Assembly (NCBI GenBank): GCA_002387325.1
Contig: DGIN01000043.1
Coordinates: 1-23,013, forward strand
Length of the DNA stretch: 23,013 bases
Direction of reading: 5' to 3'
Origin: Bacteroidales bacterium UBA4621
GTDB lineage: Bacteria; Bacteroidota; Bacteroidia; Bacteroidales; Paludibacteraceae
Shown: one piece after another, positions 7,445 to 14,721 of the stretch
Numbering within the stretch: position 1 is the first letter of the stretch
Layout of the letters: each line of letters starts with the position of its first letter
The notes under the pieces: generated by a model
The model's database searches: none
Seen by the model: the letters and a program-made list of their open reading frames with translations, nothing else
What the model was told of the DNA's origin: nothing
Translations under genes and position numbers: made by a program

Positions 7445-9067
7445 CTAACTTTCTATTCCGCTTTCTTGCGCCGGGGTGTCTGACCTGTCTTGGCGCGGTT
7501 GCCGTTTGGGTGCCACACCGAAATAGTCTTTGTAGCATTTGGAGAAATAGGACGAGGAGGTAAAACCTACCGAGTAGGCTATCTCTGACACCGAGAGATC
7601 GGTCTGGCACAGCATCTGTTTGGCTTTCTGCAGACGTATCTGCCGTATCAGATCCACGGGCGATACACCCAACTTGGCTTTTACCTTACGGAACAACTGC
7701 GCACGGCTCAACCCCAACTCACCGCTCAGCATCTCAATCGACAATTCGGGGTTGGACAGGTGCTTGTCGATAAACTCCTGCAGATTGTTGATAAATTTCT
7801 CGTCCTGCGTCTGTGTGGCTTTCACCTGGCACAACTCAGCCGAAATCTTGTCTAACTGCCGTTGCTGACGCTCCAGCACTATGGCATTCTGCGCCCGCTC
7901 CTGATGAATACGCAGACGATAGCGGCATAGGAATATCACTACCCCGGTCAGCAGCACAAGCAGCAGCAAACAGAAAATCAGTACCGCATTGGTGTTCTTG
8001 AGCGTATCCGCCTCACCCCACAGGTTGTCCATACGCAGTTGCAGCGTCTGAATAACCTTGCTCTCGTTGTTCAGTTCCTCCGACATACGCATCATCAGAC
8101 GTTTGGAGGACTGATCAACCAGCACGGGCTGCAAAAACACATCCCGCACATAGGGTTTGCCGTGCAAGATGTCGCACGCCGTCTGCACCATCAGGTCGCC
8201 ACGGCTCACATTGGTAATCGATGCCTCTATCTTGCCTTCCAGTATAGCCTCTACCCCACTCCCCTTGCCGCTCAGTGCGTCCACACCGAGGATATGGAAA
8301 TCCTTATCGGGGAAACATACCTTGCCCGCCTCGTATGCACCAAACGCCATAATGTCGCTTTGCGCCACGATAATATCAATGTCAGGCAACACCTGCAACA
8401 ACGAATCGGTCAGTCTGCGGGCTTTCTCGAAATCCCAATCGGCTTGTGCCACTGCGGCAATCTCAACCTCCCTATGCACTTCTATATACTCACGCAAACC
8501 GTTATACCGCTCATCTACTGCGGGTGTTCCCATCACACCCACCACCTCTATTGCCCGCAGCGGGTGTTGCTTGGTGCGCCCTGCACGTCCGGCGTACTCC
8601 ACCAGATACTGCCCCATCATCAGTCCCGCTGCATGGTTGTCCGTACCTACATACGCCGTATATTGCTCCACCTGAGGGTTATGCGAGTTGATTACCACAG
8701 GCACACCCTTTTCGGCAGCATAATCCAGTGCACTGCGCACATACATAGGGTCGCCCGTACCTATGATGAGTATGTCTGCACCCTTGTCCACCAGTGTTTT
8801 TATCTGCTCACCCTGCAACGCATAGTCACCACAGGCATTGATTAGGCGCAGGCTCAACTCGGGGTGCAACACGGCTTCCTGCTCTATCTCGTCAATCATT
8901 TTGTTATGCCATACATCATCAAAATCGATGCTCACGCCCACAACAAACGTCTCGGCTTTATGCCTGTTGCGGCAGCCAAAGAACACGCCCGTACCCACCA
9001 CTCCGACCAAGAGCAGCGCACCGTACAAGATATGCTTCCGTAGAGGATTAGTGTAAGATTGTCTCAT
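7445..9067 (-). CDS. Membrane-spanning AraC-family regulator with periplasmic-binding-protein sensor domain
   Basis: The 540-residue protein has an N-terminal membrane anchor (about 12-31), a type I periplasmic-binding-protein domain of the ribose/xylose-binder kind (about 40-320, with ADILIIGTGDP, YVGTDNHAAG and IVAQSDIMAFGA), a second membrane helix (361-381), a short coiled-coil linker, and an AraC-type double helix-turn-helix (about 425-522, with LGLSRAQLFRKVKAKLG and SVSEIAYSVGFTSSSYFSKCYK). The sugar sensor therefore faces the periplasm and the DNA-binding domain the cytoplasm. There is no histidine kinase or receiver domain, unlike the hybrid two-component sensors common in Bacteroides. 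It most likely reads a free sugar and activates the operon downstream. It has its own promoter (9142-9111). The FFGC at 29-32 resembles a lipobox, but a retained anchor is more plausible. Confidence 0.9.
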   Translation of the reverse strand: MRQSYTNPLRKHILYGALLLVGVVGTGVFFGCRNRHKAETFVVGVSIDFDDVWHNKMIDEIEQEAVLHPELSLRLINACGDYALQGEQIKTLVDKGADILIIGTGDPMYVRSALDYAAEKGVPVVINSHNPQVEQYTAYVGTDNHAAGLMMGQYLVEYAGRAGRTKQHPLRAIEVVGVMGTPAVDERYNGLREYIEVHREVEIAAVAQADWDFEKARRLTDSLLQVLPDIDIIVAQSDIMAFGAYEAGKVCFPDKDFHILGVDALSGKGSGVEAILEGKIEASITNVSRGDLMVQTACDILHGKPYVRDVFLQPVLVDQSSKRLMMRMSEELNNESKVIQTLQLRMDNLWGEADTLKNTNAVLIFCLLLLVLLTGVVIFLCRYRLRIHQERAQNAIVLERQQRQLDKISAELCQVKATQTQDEKFINNLQEFIDKHLSNPELSIEMLSGELGLSRAQLFRKVKAKLGVSPVDLIRQIRLQKAKQMLCQTDLSVSEIAYSVGFTSSSYFSKCYKDYFGVAPKRQPRQDRSDTPAQESGIES

Positions 9068-9110
9068 AATCTTGCAACAAAATTAGTAGATTCATAGTAT
9101 AAATTCAGCG

Positions 9111-9142
9111 CAAAGATACGCCTTTTCCTGCACACCGCCAAA
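9111..9142 (-). promoter_or_regulatory. Promoter of the regulator gene
   Basis: Minus-strand TTTG (9142-9139), 20 bases, then TATCTTTG (9118-9111): a full match to the Bacteroidetes consensus. The start would be near 9105, giving a leader of roughly 37 nt before the ATG at 9067. Confidence 0.75.
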
Positions 9143-9211
9143 TAAAACTACCGTTTGGCATATACTTTTTAATTTCCGGTATCATCGTAAACTTCTGATA
9201 ACAAACCATAT

Positions 9212-9251
9212 AAAAAAAGCGGAAATACTTCTCTACAAAGATACTTCCGCC
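9212..9251 (-). terminator. Strong rho-independent terminator between gpmI and the regulator
   Basis: On the minus strand GCGGAAGTAT (9250-9241) pairs with GTATTTCCGC (9228-9219), with one or two G-U pairs, followed directly by seven T. It lies about 260 bases past the gpmI stop, too far to be its nearest terminator, and about 75 bases below promoter candidate P2. Confidence 0.8.
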
Positions 9252-9324
9252 TCAGACCAATACCGAAATCAAAACCCGATTAATGCAATCTTCCCAACAA
9301 CCAATACTATCAACTAACTAAATA
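9212..9324 (-). ncRNA. Predicted small RNA or attenuated leader of about 110 nt
   Basis: A -7 box (TACTTTTG, 9337-9330) with the same upstream dyad as the SusC operon promoter points into this stretch, and a strong terminator closes it at 9212. No ATG-initiated reading frame of note lies between. It could be a free regulated RNA, or a leader that is read through into the regulator gene under some conditions. No RNA family is recognised; the call rests on promoter and terminator only. Confidence 0.35.
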
Positions 9325-9329
9325 CGCAG

Positions 9330-9337
9330 CAAAAGTA
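9330..9337 (-). promoter_or_regulatory. Promoter candidate P2 (-7 box) below the second dyad
   Basis: Minus-strand TACTTTTG matches TANNTTTG. No TTTG is found at the -33 position (ACCA at 9361-9358), as expected if an activator bound at the dyad compensates. The spacing to the dyad is exactly that of P1. Confidence 0.5.
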
Positions 9338-9370
9338 CAACTTATTTCCGACTTGGCTGGTGATTGTGCT

Positions 9371-9419
9371 ATCAAAGTGCGCCAAAAATGTTGCAAAGCC
9401 AAGCAGATGCAACATTTTT
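9371..9419 (-). promoter_or_regulatory. Dyad operator candidate, copy 2 (upstream of P2)
   Basis: AAAAATGTTGCA (9384-9395) and TGCAACATTTTT (9408-9419) are identical to the arms of copy 1, with the same 12-base spacing but an unrelated, non-palindromic spacer. CTTTGAT (9377-9371) lies at the same 6-base distance. Conservation of arms and spacing, but not of the spacer, argues for a protein-binding site rather than a terminator. Confidence 0.6.
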
Positions 9420-9442
9420 GCACATTATTGAGACTACTATAG

Positions 9443-9496
9443 ACAGACATATCCCCGACCGCCATACACAGATAGGGCAGCCGGGGATATGTCTGT
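9443..9496 (-). terminator. Long perfect inverted repeat after gpmI, probable transcript end
   Basis: A 15-base arm at 9443-9457 is perfectly complementary to 9482-9496, with a 24-base loop; GAGAC/GTCTC (9430-9434, 9503-9507) can extend it. It starts 17 bases past the gpmI stop codon. No T-run follows on the minus strand, so it may protect or process the 3' end rather than terminate alone. Confidence 0.5.
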
Positions 9497-9513
9497 AAAC
9501 AGGTCTCGAACTT

Positions 9514-11043
9514 TTAGTCCTTGATAAGGTTGTGCCCGGTCATCTCAGCAGGTTGTTGCAAGCCGAGAATATGGCAGATAGAGGGAGCCACATCGGCGAG
9601 AATACCGTTCTCCACGTGAGCATTCACATGGTTGTTGCTTACATACACAAACGGCACGGGGTTGAGCGAGTGGGCAGTGTTGGGCGTACCATCAGCGTTA
9701 ATCTCGTGGTCGCAGTTGCCATGGTCGGCAATGATGATAATCTCGTAGTCGTTCTTCAGCGCAGTGGTAACCACCTTGTCCATACAGGTATCAATAGTCT
9801 CAACGGCTTTCTGCACAGCCGCATAAACGCCCGTATGTCCTACCATATCGCCATTGGCAAAATTAAGGGTGATATAGTCATATTTCCGGGTATCAAGGGC
9901 ATTGCAGAGGGCAGTGGTAACCTCGGGTGCCGACATCTCGGGTTTGAGGTCATAGGTAGCCACTTTCGGACTCGGGATAAGGATACGATCCTCGCCGGGG
10001 TACTCTGATTCACGACCACCGTTGAAGAAAAACGTTACATGGGCGAATTTCTCAGTCTCGGCAATACGCAGTTGCTTCATACCTGCTTTGGACACTATCT
10101 CACCCAGTGTATTGTGTACATCCTCCTTAGGGAAGAAAATATGCAATCCCTTGAACGCCGAATCGTAGGGAACCATACAGTAATAATTGAGGTTAGGAAT
10201 GATATGCATACCATGCTCCGGCATATCCTGCTGGGTGAGAACGATAGTAATCTCTCTGGCACGGTCGTTGCGATAGTTGAAGAAAATCACTACATCGCCT
10301 TCCTCAATGGTTGCCAACGGTTTTCCGTTGCACACGTGTACGATAGGTTTGATAAACTCGTCCGTAACGCCCTCGTTATAGGACTCCTGTACGGCAGCGT
10401 GCATATCCTCGCTCTTGTGTCCGATACCGTTGACAAGGCAGTCGTATGCCACCTTGATACGCTCCCAGCGGTTGTCTCGGTCCATAGCATAGAAACGTCC
10501 TTGGATAGAAGCGATTTCGCCGCAGGTCTCTGCGAGGTGAGCCTGGAGTTGGTCGATGAAGCCGAGTCCCGACTTGGGGTCGGTGTCACGCCCGTCCATA
10601 AAGCAGTGTACAAACGTACGCCCGTCGAGCCCGTACTCTTTGGCAATCTTGGTGAGATAGAATAGGTGGTCAAACGAAGAGTGGACACCGCCCGTGGAGG
10701 TCAGTCCCATGATGTGCAGTTTCTTGCCGCTCTCTTTGGCGGTTTGGAAAGCATTGATTACTTCCGGGTTATGCATAATAGAACCGTCCTTGCAGGCACG
10801 ATTGATTTTCACCAAGTCTTGATATACCACGCGTCCGGCACCTATATTCATATGTCCTACCTCGGAATTGCCCATCTGTCCGTCCGGCAGACCTACACTC
10901 TCGCCACTGGCTTGCAGTTGGCTGTGCGGATACTTTGCCAGCAGGGCATCCCAGTGGGGCGTAGGAGTGGAATAAATAACATCGGCTTTGGTGTGGTCTC
11001 CGATTCCCCAGCCGTCGAGAATCATCAGTAATGCTTTACTCAT
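9514..11043 (-). CDS. gpmI: 2,3-bisphosphoglycerate-independent phosphoglycerate mutase
   Basis: The 509-residue protein interconverts 3- and 2-phosphoglycerate in glycolysis and gluconeogenesis in the cytoplasm, using two Mn ions. Length and sequence fit the family throughout. The metal-binding Asp is in MILDGWGIG (D10), the phosphorylated Ser is S60 in MGNSEVGHMNIGAG, the substrate-binding block is HCFMDGRDTDP, and the C-terminal metal site is ADHGNCDHE (D440, H441). The start is supported by a consensus promoter about 40 bases upstream. It is monocistronic: the plus-strand tRNA lies on one side and a terminator region on the other. Confidence 0.97.
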   Translation of the reverse strand: MSKALLMILDGWGIGDHTKADVIYSTPTPHWDALLAKYPHSQLQASGESVGLPDGQMGNSEVGHMNIGAGRVVYQDLVKINRACKDGSIMHNPEVINAFQTAKESGKKLHIMGLTSTGGVHSSFDHLFYLTKIAKEYGLDGRTFVHCFMDGRDTDPKSGLGFIDQLQAHLAETCGEIASIQGRFYAMDRDNRWERIKVAYDCLVNGIGHKSEDMHAAVQESYNEGVTDEFIKPIVHVCNGKPLATIEEGDVVIFFNYRNDRAREITIVLTQQDMPEHGMHIIPNLNYYCMVPYDSAFKGLHIFFPKEDVHNTLGEIVSKAGMKQLRIAETEKFAHVTFFFNGGRESEYPGEDRILIPSPKVATYDLKPEMSAPEVTTALCNALDTRKYDYITLNFANGDMVGHTGVYAAVQKAVETIDTCMDKVVTTALKNDYEIIIIADHGNCDHEINADGTPNTAHSLNPVPFVYVSNNHVNAHVENGILADVAPSICHILGLQQPAEMTGHNLIKD

Positions 11044-11081
11044 ATTTGTATGTATTTAATGTATCTGTTTGTAAATTTCGG

Positions 11082-11113
11082 CAAAAGTACCGTTTTTTTG
11101 GCAATTATGCAAA
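11082..11113 (-). promoter_or_regulatory. Promoter of gpmI
   Basis: Minus-strand TTTG (11113-11110), 20 bases, then TACTTTTG (11089-11082). The start would be near 11076, with a leader of about 33 nt. Confidence 0.75.
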
Positions 11114-11160
11114 AAGAAAATACATAATGCGCAACGTATAATGCATAATAAGGTGCGTCT

Positions 11161-11193
11161 ATCCACCTGACATCCACCTGACATCCACCTGAC
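11161..11193. repeat. Three perfect tandem copies of an 11-bp unit
   Basis: ATCCACCTGAC occurs three times at 11161, 11172 and 11183, between the divergent gpmI and tRNA-Met promoters. Its CACCT core and 11-base period match those of the repeat at 5658-5712. The rest of the gap 11114-11327 is AT-rich, with degenerate TAATGCATAAT-like tracts and no convincing gene. Confidence 0.9.
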
Positions 11194-11327
11194 TTTTTAA
11201 TTATGAATGACGAATGGATAATTGGGAATTGCATATTTCTGGTTGTGTATTTTTCCTGCGGTTTCCCTGTTCTTACCATCAGGTTAGCCCGGGATTACAT
11301 ACAAAAATACAAAAAACGTGCCTTATT

Positions 11328-11359
11328 TTTGGCTATGTCAAATTTTTGTTGTATCTTTG
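11328..11359 (+). promoter_or_regulatory. Promoter of tRNA-Met
   Basis: TTTG (11328-11331), 20 bases, TATCTTTG (11352-11359), about 62 bases before the tRNA. A short hairpin (CTTTC/GAAAG) follows around 11365-11378. Confidence 0.75.
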
Positions 11360-11421
11360 CACCCGCTTTCGTGAGAAAGTGGTGATGGTGTACATATAGA
11401 TTAGTTTCCGCTACGGCGGAG

Positions 11422-11495
11422 GGCGGGATAGCTCAGCTGGTTAGAGCGCATGATTCATAATCATGAGGTCCCCGGTTCAATCCCGGGTCCCGCTA
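11422..11495 (+). tRNA. tRNA-Met (CAT), elongator type
   Basis: The cloverleaf folds fully: acceptor GGCGGGA with TCCCGCT (G1-U72 wobble), D arm GCTC/GAGC, anticodon stem CATGA/TCATG around loop TTCATAA, T arm CCCGG-TTCAATC-CCGGG. Discriminator base is A; CCA is not encoded in frame. The 1-72 pair and anticodon stem rule out an initiator. A tRNA-Ile with modified CAT cannot be fully excluded. Confidence 0.9.
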
Positions 11496-11499
11496 CACC

Positions 11500-11532
11500 A
11501 AAATGCCCGATACATTGTACCGGGCATTTTTT
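11500..11532 (+). terminator. Rho-independent terminator after tRNA-Met
   Basis: AAATGCCCG (11501-11509) and CGGGCATTT (11521-11529) form a stem around an 11-base loop, followed by a run of T to 11532. Confidence 0.85.
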
Positions 11533-11542
11533 ATGCATATTA

Positions 11543-11574
11543 TTTGCGGTATTGCCGATTTTGCAGTATCTTTG
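11543..11574 (+). promoter_or_regulatory. Promoter of the endonuclease I-SDR-LD-carboxypeptidase operon
   Basis: TTTG (11543-11546), 20 bases, TATCTTTG (11567-11574), 31 bases before the ATG at 11605. Confidence 0.75.
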
Positions 11575-11604
11575 CAATCGTATCTGACCTAATATATTTA
11601 TTGT

Positions 11605-12663
11605 ATGAAGAAAACCGGTTTATTCCTATTAAGTCTCTTGCCGCTTCTGCTCTTTGCCGAGACAATGCCGGCGGGCTACTACGACCGCATCGACGGTACA
11701 CACGATGCCGAACTGAAAGCCACCCTCAAAACCATTATCCGCAAGCATACAGTCATTCCCTATGGTAGCGGAAAGGGACGTACATGGGAGGTGTTCTACT
11801 ATGCCGACCGCGATGAGAACGGCTACTGCGAGGATATGTACTGCGATGATTGGAAGAAACTCAACAACCCTGGTGATAAAGCAAGCGGCTGCAACATAGA
11901 GCACTCGTTTGCCAAATCGTGGTGGGGCGGTGCAGAGAACGACGCCTTCAAAGACTGTTACCACCTCAATCCGTCCAACTCGCAAGCCAACTCCTCGCGC
12001 AGCAATTATCCGCTCGGCGTGCCTACCCAGAACATCAAGTCGGGTACCGGGTCGCTGCGGGTAGGAAAGATATACCACAACTCCCTGAAAACGGATTTCT
12101 GGGTGTTTGAACCCAAAGACGAGTACAAGGGCGACTTCGCCCGCGCCTATTTCTATATGGCTACATGCTACGGGCGCGACATCAACGGCAATCCGGATGC
12201 CGTATGCAGCAAACACAAAGGTTGGCGGTTGGACAACAAGGATGTAGGGTCGCGCTTTGCTATGCAGAACGACAACTACCTTGAGTTCCAACCATGGGAG
12301 GTAGAAGTACTTATCCAATGGCACCGCCAAGACCCCGTGAGCAAGAAAGAACTGAAGCGTATGGACGCAGTGAGCAACTTCCAGCACAACCGAAACCCAT
12401 TTATCGAATATCCCTGCCTGGCAGAGTACATTTGGGGCAACCGCAAAGGGCAGAACGTGGTGCTCGCCGACCTGAAGAATACCTACGATGCCGATTATCT
12501 CGACCTGCCGGCAGACAAGAAATCGGGTTGTCCGTGCGAAACGGAAACCGGCATAGAGGCTGCGGAAGAACAGAGCGTTCCCGCCCGCAAAGTGCTGCGT
12601 AATGGTGTGATTATCACCGAGCGGGACGGTGTATTGTATAACCTGTTAGGCAATCGTTTATGA
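11605..12663 (+). CDS. Secreted endonuclease I family nuclease
   Basis: The 352-residue protein has a clear signal peptide (about 1-19) and belongs to the Endonuclease_1 family of secreted metal-dependent nucleases that cut DNA and sometimes RNA non-specifically. The beta-beta-alpha-metal signature is visible: NIEHSFAKSWWG (H100), DCYHLNPSNSQANSSRSNYPLG (broken here as DCYHLNPS, then NSQANSS, then NYPLG; H120, N129), and a conserved FQHNRNPFIEYP near residue 250. The last ~27 residues (KVLRNGVIITERDG, then LYNLLG) look like the short C-terminal sorting tail common on T9SS cargo, so it may be released or surface-bound for nucleic-acid scavenging. Its stop overlaps the next start by 4 bases (ATGA). 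Confidence 0.92.
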   Translation: MKKTGLFLLSLLPLLLFAETMPAGYYDRIDGTHDAELKATLKTIIRKHTVIPYGSGKGRTWEVFYYADRDENGYCEDMYCDDWKKLNNPGDKASGCNIEHSFAKSWWGGAENDAFKDCYHLNPSNSQANSSRSNYPLGVPTQNIKSGTGSLRVGKIYHNSLKTDFWVFEPKDEYKGDFARAYFYMATCYGRDINGNPDAVCSKHKGWRLDNKDVGSRFAMQNDNYLEFQPWEVEVLIQWHRQDPVSKKELKRMDAVSNFQHNRNPFIEYPCLAEYIWGNRKGQNVVLADLKNTYDADYLDLPADKKSGCPCETETGIEAAEEQSVPARKVLRNGVIITERDGVLYNLLGNRL

Positions 12664-13442
12664 AAACATTAGTGCTTACCGGCGGCTCATCGGGTATCGG
12701 GCGGGCTACGTGCCTGCTCTTTGCCAAGCGCGGCTGGCAGGTGTTCGAACTGAGCCGCCACGGCCAGAGCGAACTGCATATTACCCATATATTCTGCGAT
12801 GTATGCAGCGAAGAGAGTGTGCGCAACGCCATAGCACAGGTATTGGAGCAGACCGACCATATTGATGTACTGATTTCCAATGCAGGCTTCGGCATCTCGG
12901 GTGCGGTGGAGTTCACCGCTATGGCGGATGCCAGAAAGCAGTTCGATGTCAATTTCTTCGGGGCGGTATCGGTGGTGCAAGCCGTGCTGCCACAACTGCG
13001 CAAGCAACACGGCGGGCGGATCATCTTCACCAGCAGCGTGGCGGCTATACTCAGCATTCCCTACCAGAGTTTCTATTCCGCCGGTAAGGCGGCTATCAAC
13101 GCCCTTGCACTGGCACTGCAGAACGAGGTGCGGGCATATGGTATCTCGGTGAGCGTCCTGATGCCGGGCGATGTGTCCACGGGTTTCACCGCCGCACGGG
13201 AGAAAAGCATCGCCGGCGAAACGGTCTATCCGCATATCCGCTCTGCCGTACAATCGATGGAGAAAGACGAGCGCACAGGCATGCCGCCCGAGGCGATGGC
13301 ACGCGACTTCTACCGTATCGCCACTTGCTGCTCCCCCCGTCCGCAATACACCGGCGGGGCGTTGTATCGTTTCTTCTTTGTGCTTAACTGGCTGCTGCCC
13401 AAACGGCTGGTCAATTGGATAATCGGAAAAATGTATGCTTGA
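12660..13442 (+). CDS. Short-chain dehydrogenase/reductase (SDR), classical type
   Basis: The 260-residue cytoplasmic protein carries all classical SDR marks: TGGSSGIGRA for NAD(P) binding (7-16), NAG (74-76), the catalytic Ser126, Tyr139 and Lys143 in YSAGK, and MPGDVSTGF after strand 6. An Arg in LSRHG at the end of strand 2 hints at NADP preference. The substrate is unknown; relatives act on acyl chains, steroids or sugars, and the C-terminal part with FFVLNWLLPKRLVNWIIG is hydrophobic, which suggests a membrane-near or lipid substrate (inference). It overlaps the endonuclease gene by 4 bases and the carboxypeptidase gene by 8, so translation is probably coupled. Confidence 0.9.
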   Translation: MKTLVLTGGSSGIGRATCLLFAKRGWQVFELSRHGQSELHITHIFCDVCSEESVRNAIAQVLEQTDHIDVLISNAGFGISGAVEFTAMADARKQFDVNFFGAVSVVQAVLPQLRKQHGGRIIFTSSVAAILSIPYQSFYSAGKAAINALALALQNEVRAYGISVSVLMPGDVSTGFTAAREKSIAGETVYPHIRSAVQSMEKDERTGMPPEAMARDFYRIATCCSPRPQYTGGALYRFFFVLNWLLPKRLVNWIIGKMYA

Positions 13443-14352
13443 CAACCGGCTTCATATACGTATCGTCTCCCCGTCGGGGGCGATAGAACCCACCTATATA
13501 GATAACGCGTGCGCACGCCTGCGCGAGTGGGGCTTTGCCGTATCGGAAGGACACTATGCCCGCAACAAAGCGGGACGCTTTGCCGGGACGGATGAGGAAC
13601 GCCTCGCCGACCTCAACGAAGCAATGCAAGACCCGTCAGTGGATTGGGTTCTCTGTTCGCGCGGAGGCTACGGCTTGCAGCGTATCATCGACCGCATAGG
13701 CACAATGAACAAACCCGTTATCGGTTTCTCCGACATCACCTGCCTGCACGCTCTGGCGTTCCGGCAAGGTATGCCATCGCTCCACGCACCGATGTGCAAA
13801 CATATTGCCATATGGAACGAAAACGCACCTTCTTTGCAACTGTTGCGCCGCACCTTGCAGCCCGCACAGGCGGGCGATGCTTTGGCATACACCATTCCCC
13901 CCCACCCGCTTAACCGTATAGGAAAAGTACATTCCACCCTTATCGGCGGCAACCTGAGCGTTCTCTACGGCTTGCAGGGTACGCCCTACGGACTGACCCA
14001 TCTGCTTGTGGAGCAAAAAGAGAAAACCATGCTGTTCATCGAGGACATCGCCGAGAGGCATTATCACATCGACCGTATGATGAACAACCTGCGCCTGTCG
14101 GGCGTATTCGAGCGTATTGGCGGACTGGTAATCGGGCAATTCACCGACTGCGCCGACGACCCCACAATGGGCTGCTCCGTGATGCAGACCATCCGCGAAG
14201 CAGTGGAGAACTACAATTTTCCTATTCTGTTCGGCTTTCCCGCAGGTCATGGCGACTGCAACTATCCACTCTGGTTCGGCGGCAGATGTGTCCTCGATGT
14301 GCAGTCAGACGGTGCCCTCATAGCAACCGCTTTGCCGCAACAGAACGCATAG
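13435..14352 (+). CDS. LD-carboxypeptidase (peptidase family S66)
   Basis: The 305-residue protein matches the cytoplasmic LD-carboxypeptidases, which remove the terminal D-alanine from murein tetrapeptides during cell-wall recycling. The nucleophile Ser99 lies in IGFSDITCLH, with SRGGYG (75-80) just before. The partner residues fit Glu203 (LFIEDIAERHYHIDRM) and His272 (FPAGHGDCNYPLW). No signal peptide is present. It overlaps the SDR gene by 8 bases. Some S66 members instead act on microcin-like or other peptides, but the typical length and intact triad favour murein recycling. Confidence 0.93.
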   Translation: MLDNRLHIRIVSPSGAIEPTYIDNACARLREWGFAVSEGHYARNKAGRFAGTDEERLADLNEAMQDPSVDWVLCSRGGYGLQRIIDRIGTMNKPVIGFSDITCLHALAFRQGMPSLHAPMCKHIAIWNENAPSLQLLRRTLQPAQAGDALAYTIPPHPLNRIGKVHSTLIGGNLSVLYGLQGTPYGLTHLLVEQKEKTMLFIEDIAERHYHIDRMMNNLRLSGVFERIGGLVIGQFTDCADDPTMGCSVMQTIREAVENYNFPILFGFPAGHGDCNYPLWFGGRCVLDVQSDGALIATALPQQNA

Positions 14353-14385
14353 ATCACAAAAAAGTTCGGCTTTTCGCCCCTAAAA

Positions 14386-14417
14386 TTTGTACATATCAAA
14401 AAAAAGCCGTACCTTTG
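14386..14417 (+). promoter_or_regulatory. Promoter of tRNA-fMet
   Basis: TTTG (14386-14389), 20 bases, TACCTTTG (14410-14417), 45 bases before the tRNA. Confidence 0.75.
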
Positions 14418-14462
14418 CAAACGATTTCCGAAATAGCCCTCGGGGCGAAAGGAAATATATGG

Positions 14463-14534
14463 CGCGGAGTAGAGCAGTGGTAGCTCGTCAGGCTCATAAC
14501 CTGAAGGCCGATGGTTCGATCCCATCCTCCGCAA
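14463..14534 (+). tRNA. Initiator tRNA-fMet (CAT)
   Basis: Acceptor CGCGGAG pairs with CTCCGCA except for the first position, a C1-A72 mismatch that is the hallmark of bacterial initiator tRNA. The anticodon arm is TCAGG-CTCATAA-CCTGA and the T arm GATGG-TTCGATC-CCATC. The discriminator is A and CCA is not encoded. The anticodon stem has two, not three, G-C pairs next to the loop. Confidence 0.93.
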
Positions 14535-14574
14535 CAAAATACTAATATAATGCATAATAATATTTTATTGTATT

Positions 14575-14610
14575 GCATATAGCCCACTGTGAAGCGGGCT
14601 ATATGCTTTT
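14575..14610 (+). terminator. Rho-independent terminator after tRNA-fMet
   Basis: GCATATAGCCC (14575-14585) and GGGCTATATGC (14596-14606) form a perfect 11-bp stem around a 10-base loop, followed by TTTT. Confidence 0.85.
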
Positions 14611-14631
14611 CTATACTGTTCCTACTTTTGA

Positions 14632-14663
14632 TTTGCACAAACCGATTTTTCTTTGTAATTTTG
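14632..14663 (+). promoter_or_regulatory. Promoter of the phosphatidyltransferase-GtrA-DUF5686 operon
   Basis: TTTG (14632-14635), 20 bases, TAATTTTG (14656-14663). A small hairpin (TCTCT/AGAGA) follows near the predicted start at 14670. Confidence 0.75.
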
Positions 14664-14721
14664 CACGCTCTCTCGAAAGAGACGGGATATAACATTTGTT
14701 GAAACAGAACAGTATATAACT

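Noticed and set aside
8039..8845. 268-codon plus-strand frame
   Set aside because: Antisense to the regulator, which has recognisable binding-protein and AraC domains.
8972..8974. Lipoprotein cysteine (FFGC) in the regulator
   Set aside because: A DNA-binding protein with a second membrane helix is more plausibly held by an uncleaved anchor; the lipobox match is poor.
11629..14250. Minus-strand frames at 11629-12387, 12687-13445 and 13636-14250
   Set aside because: Antisense shadows of the endonuclease, SDR and LD-carboxypeptidase genes.
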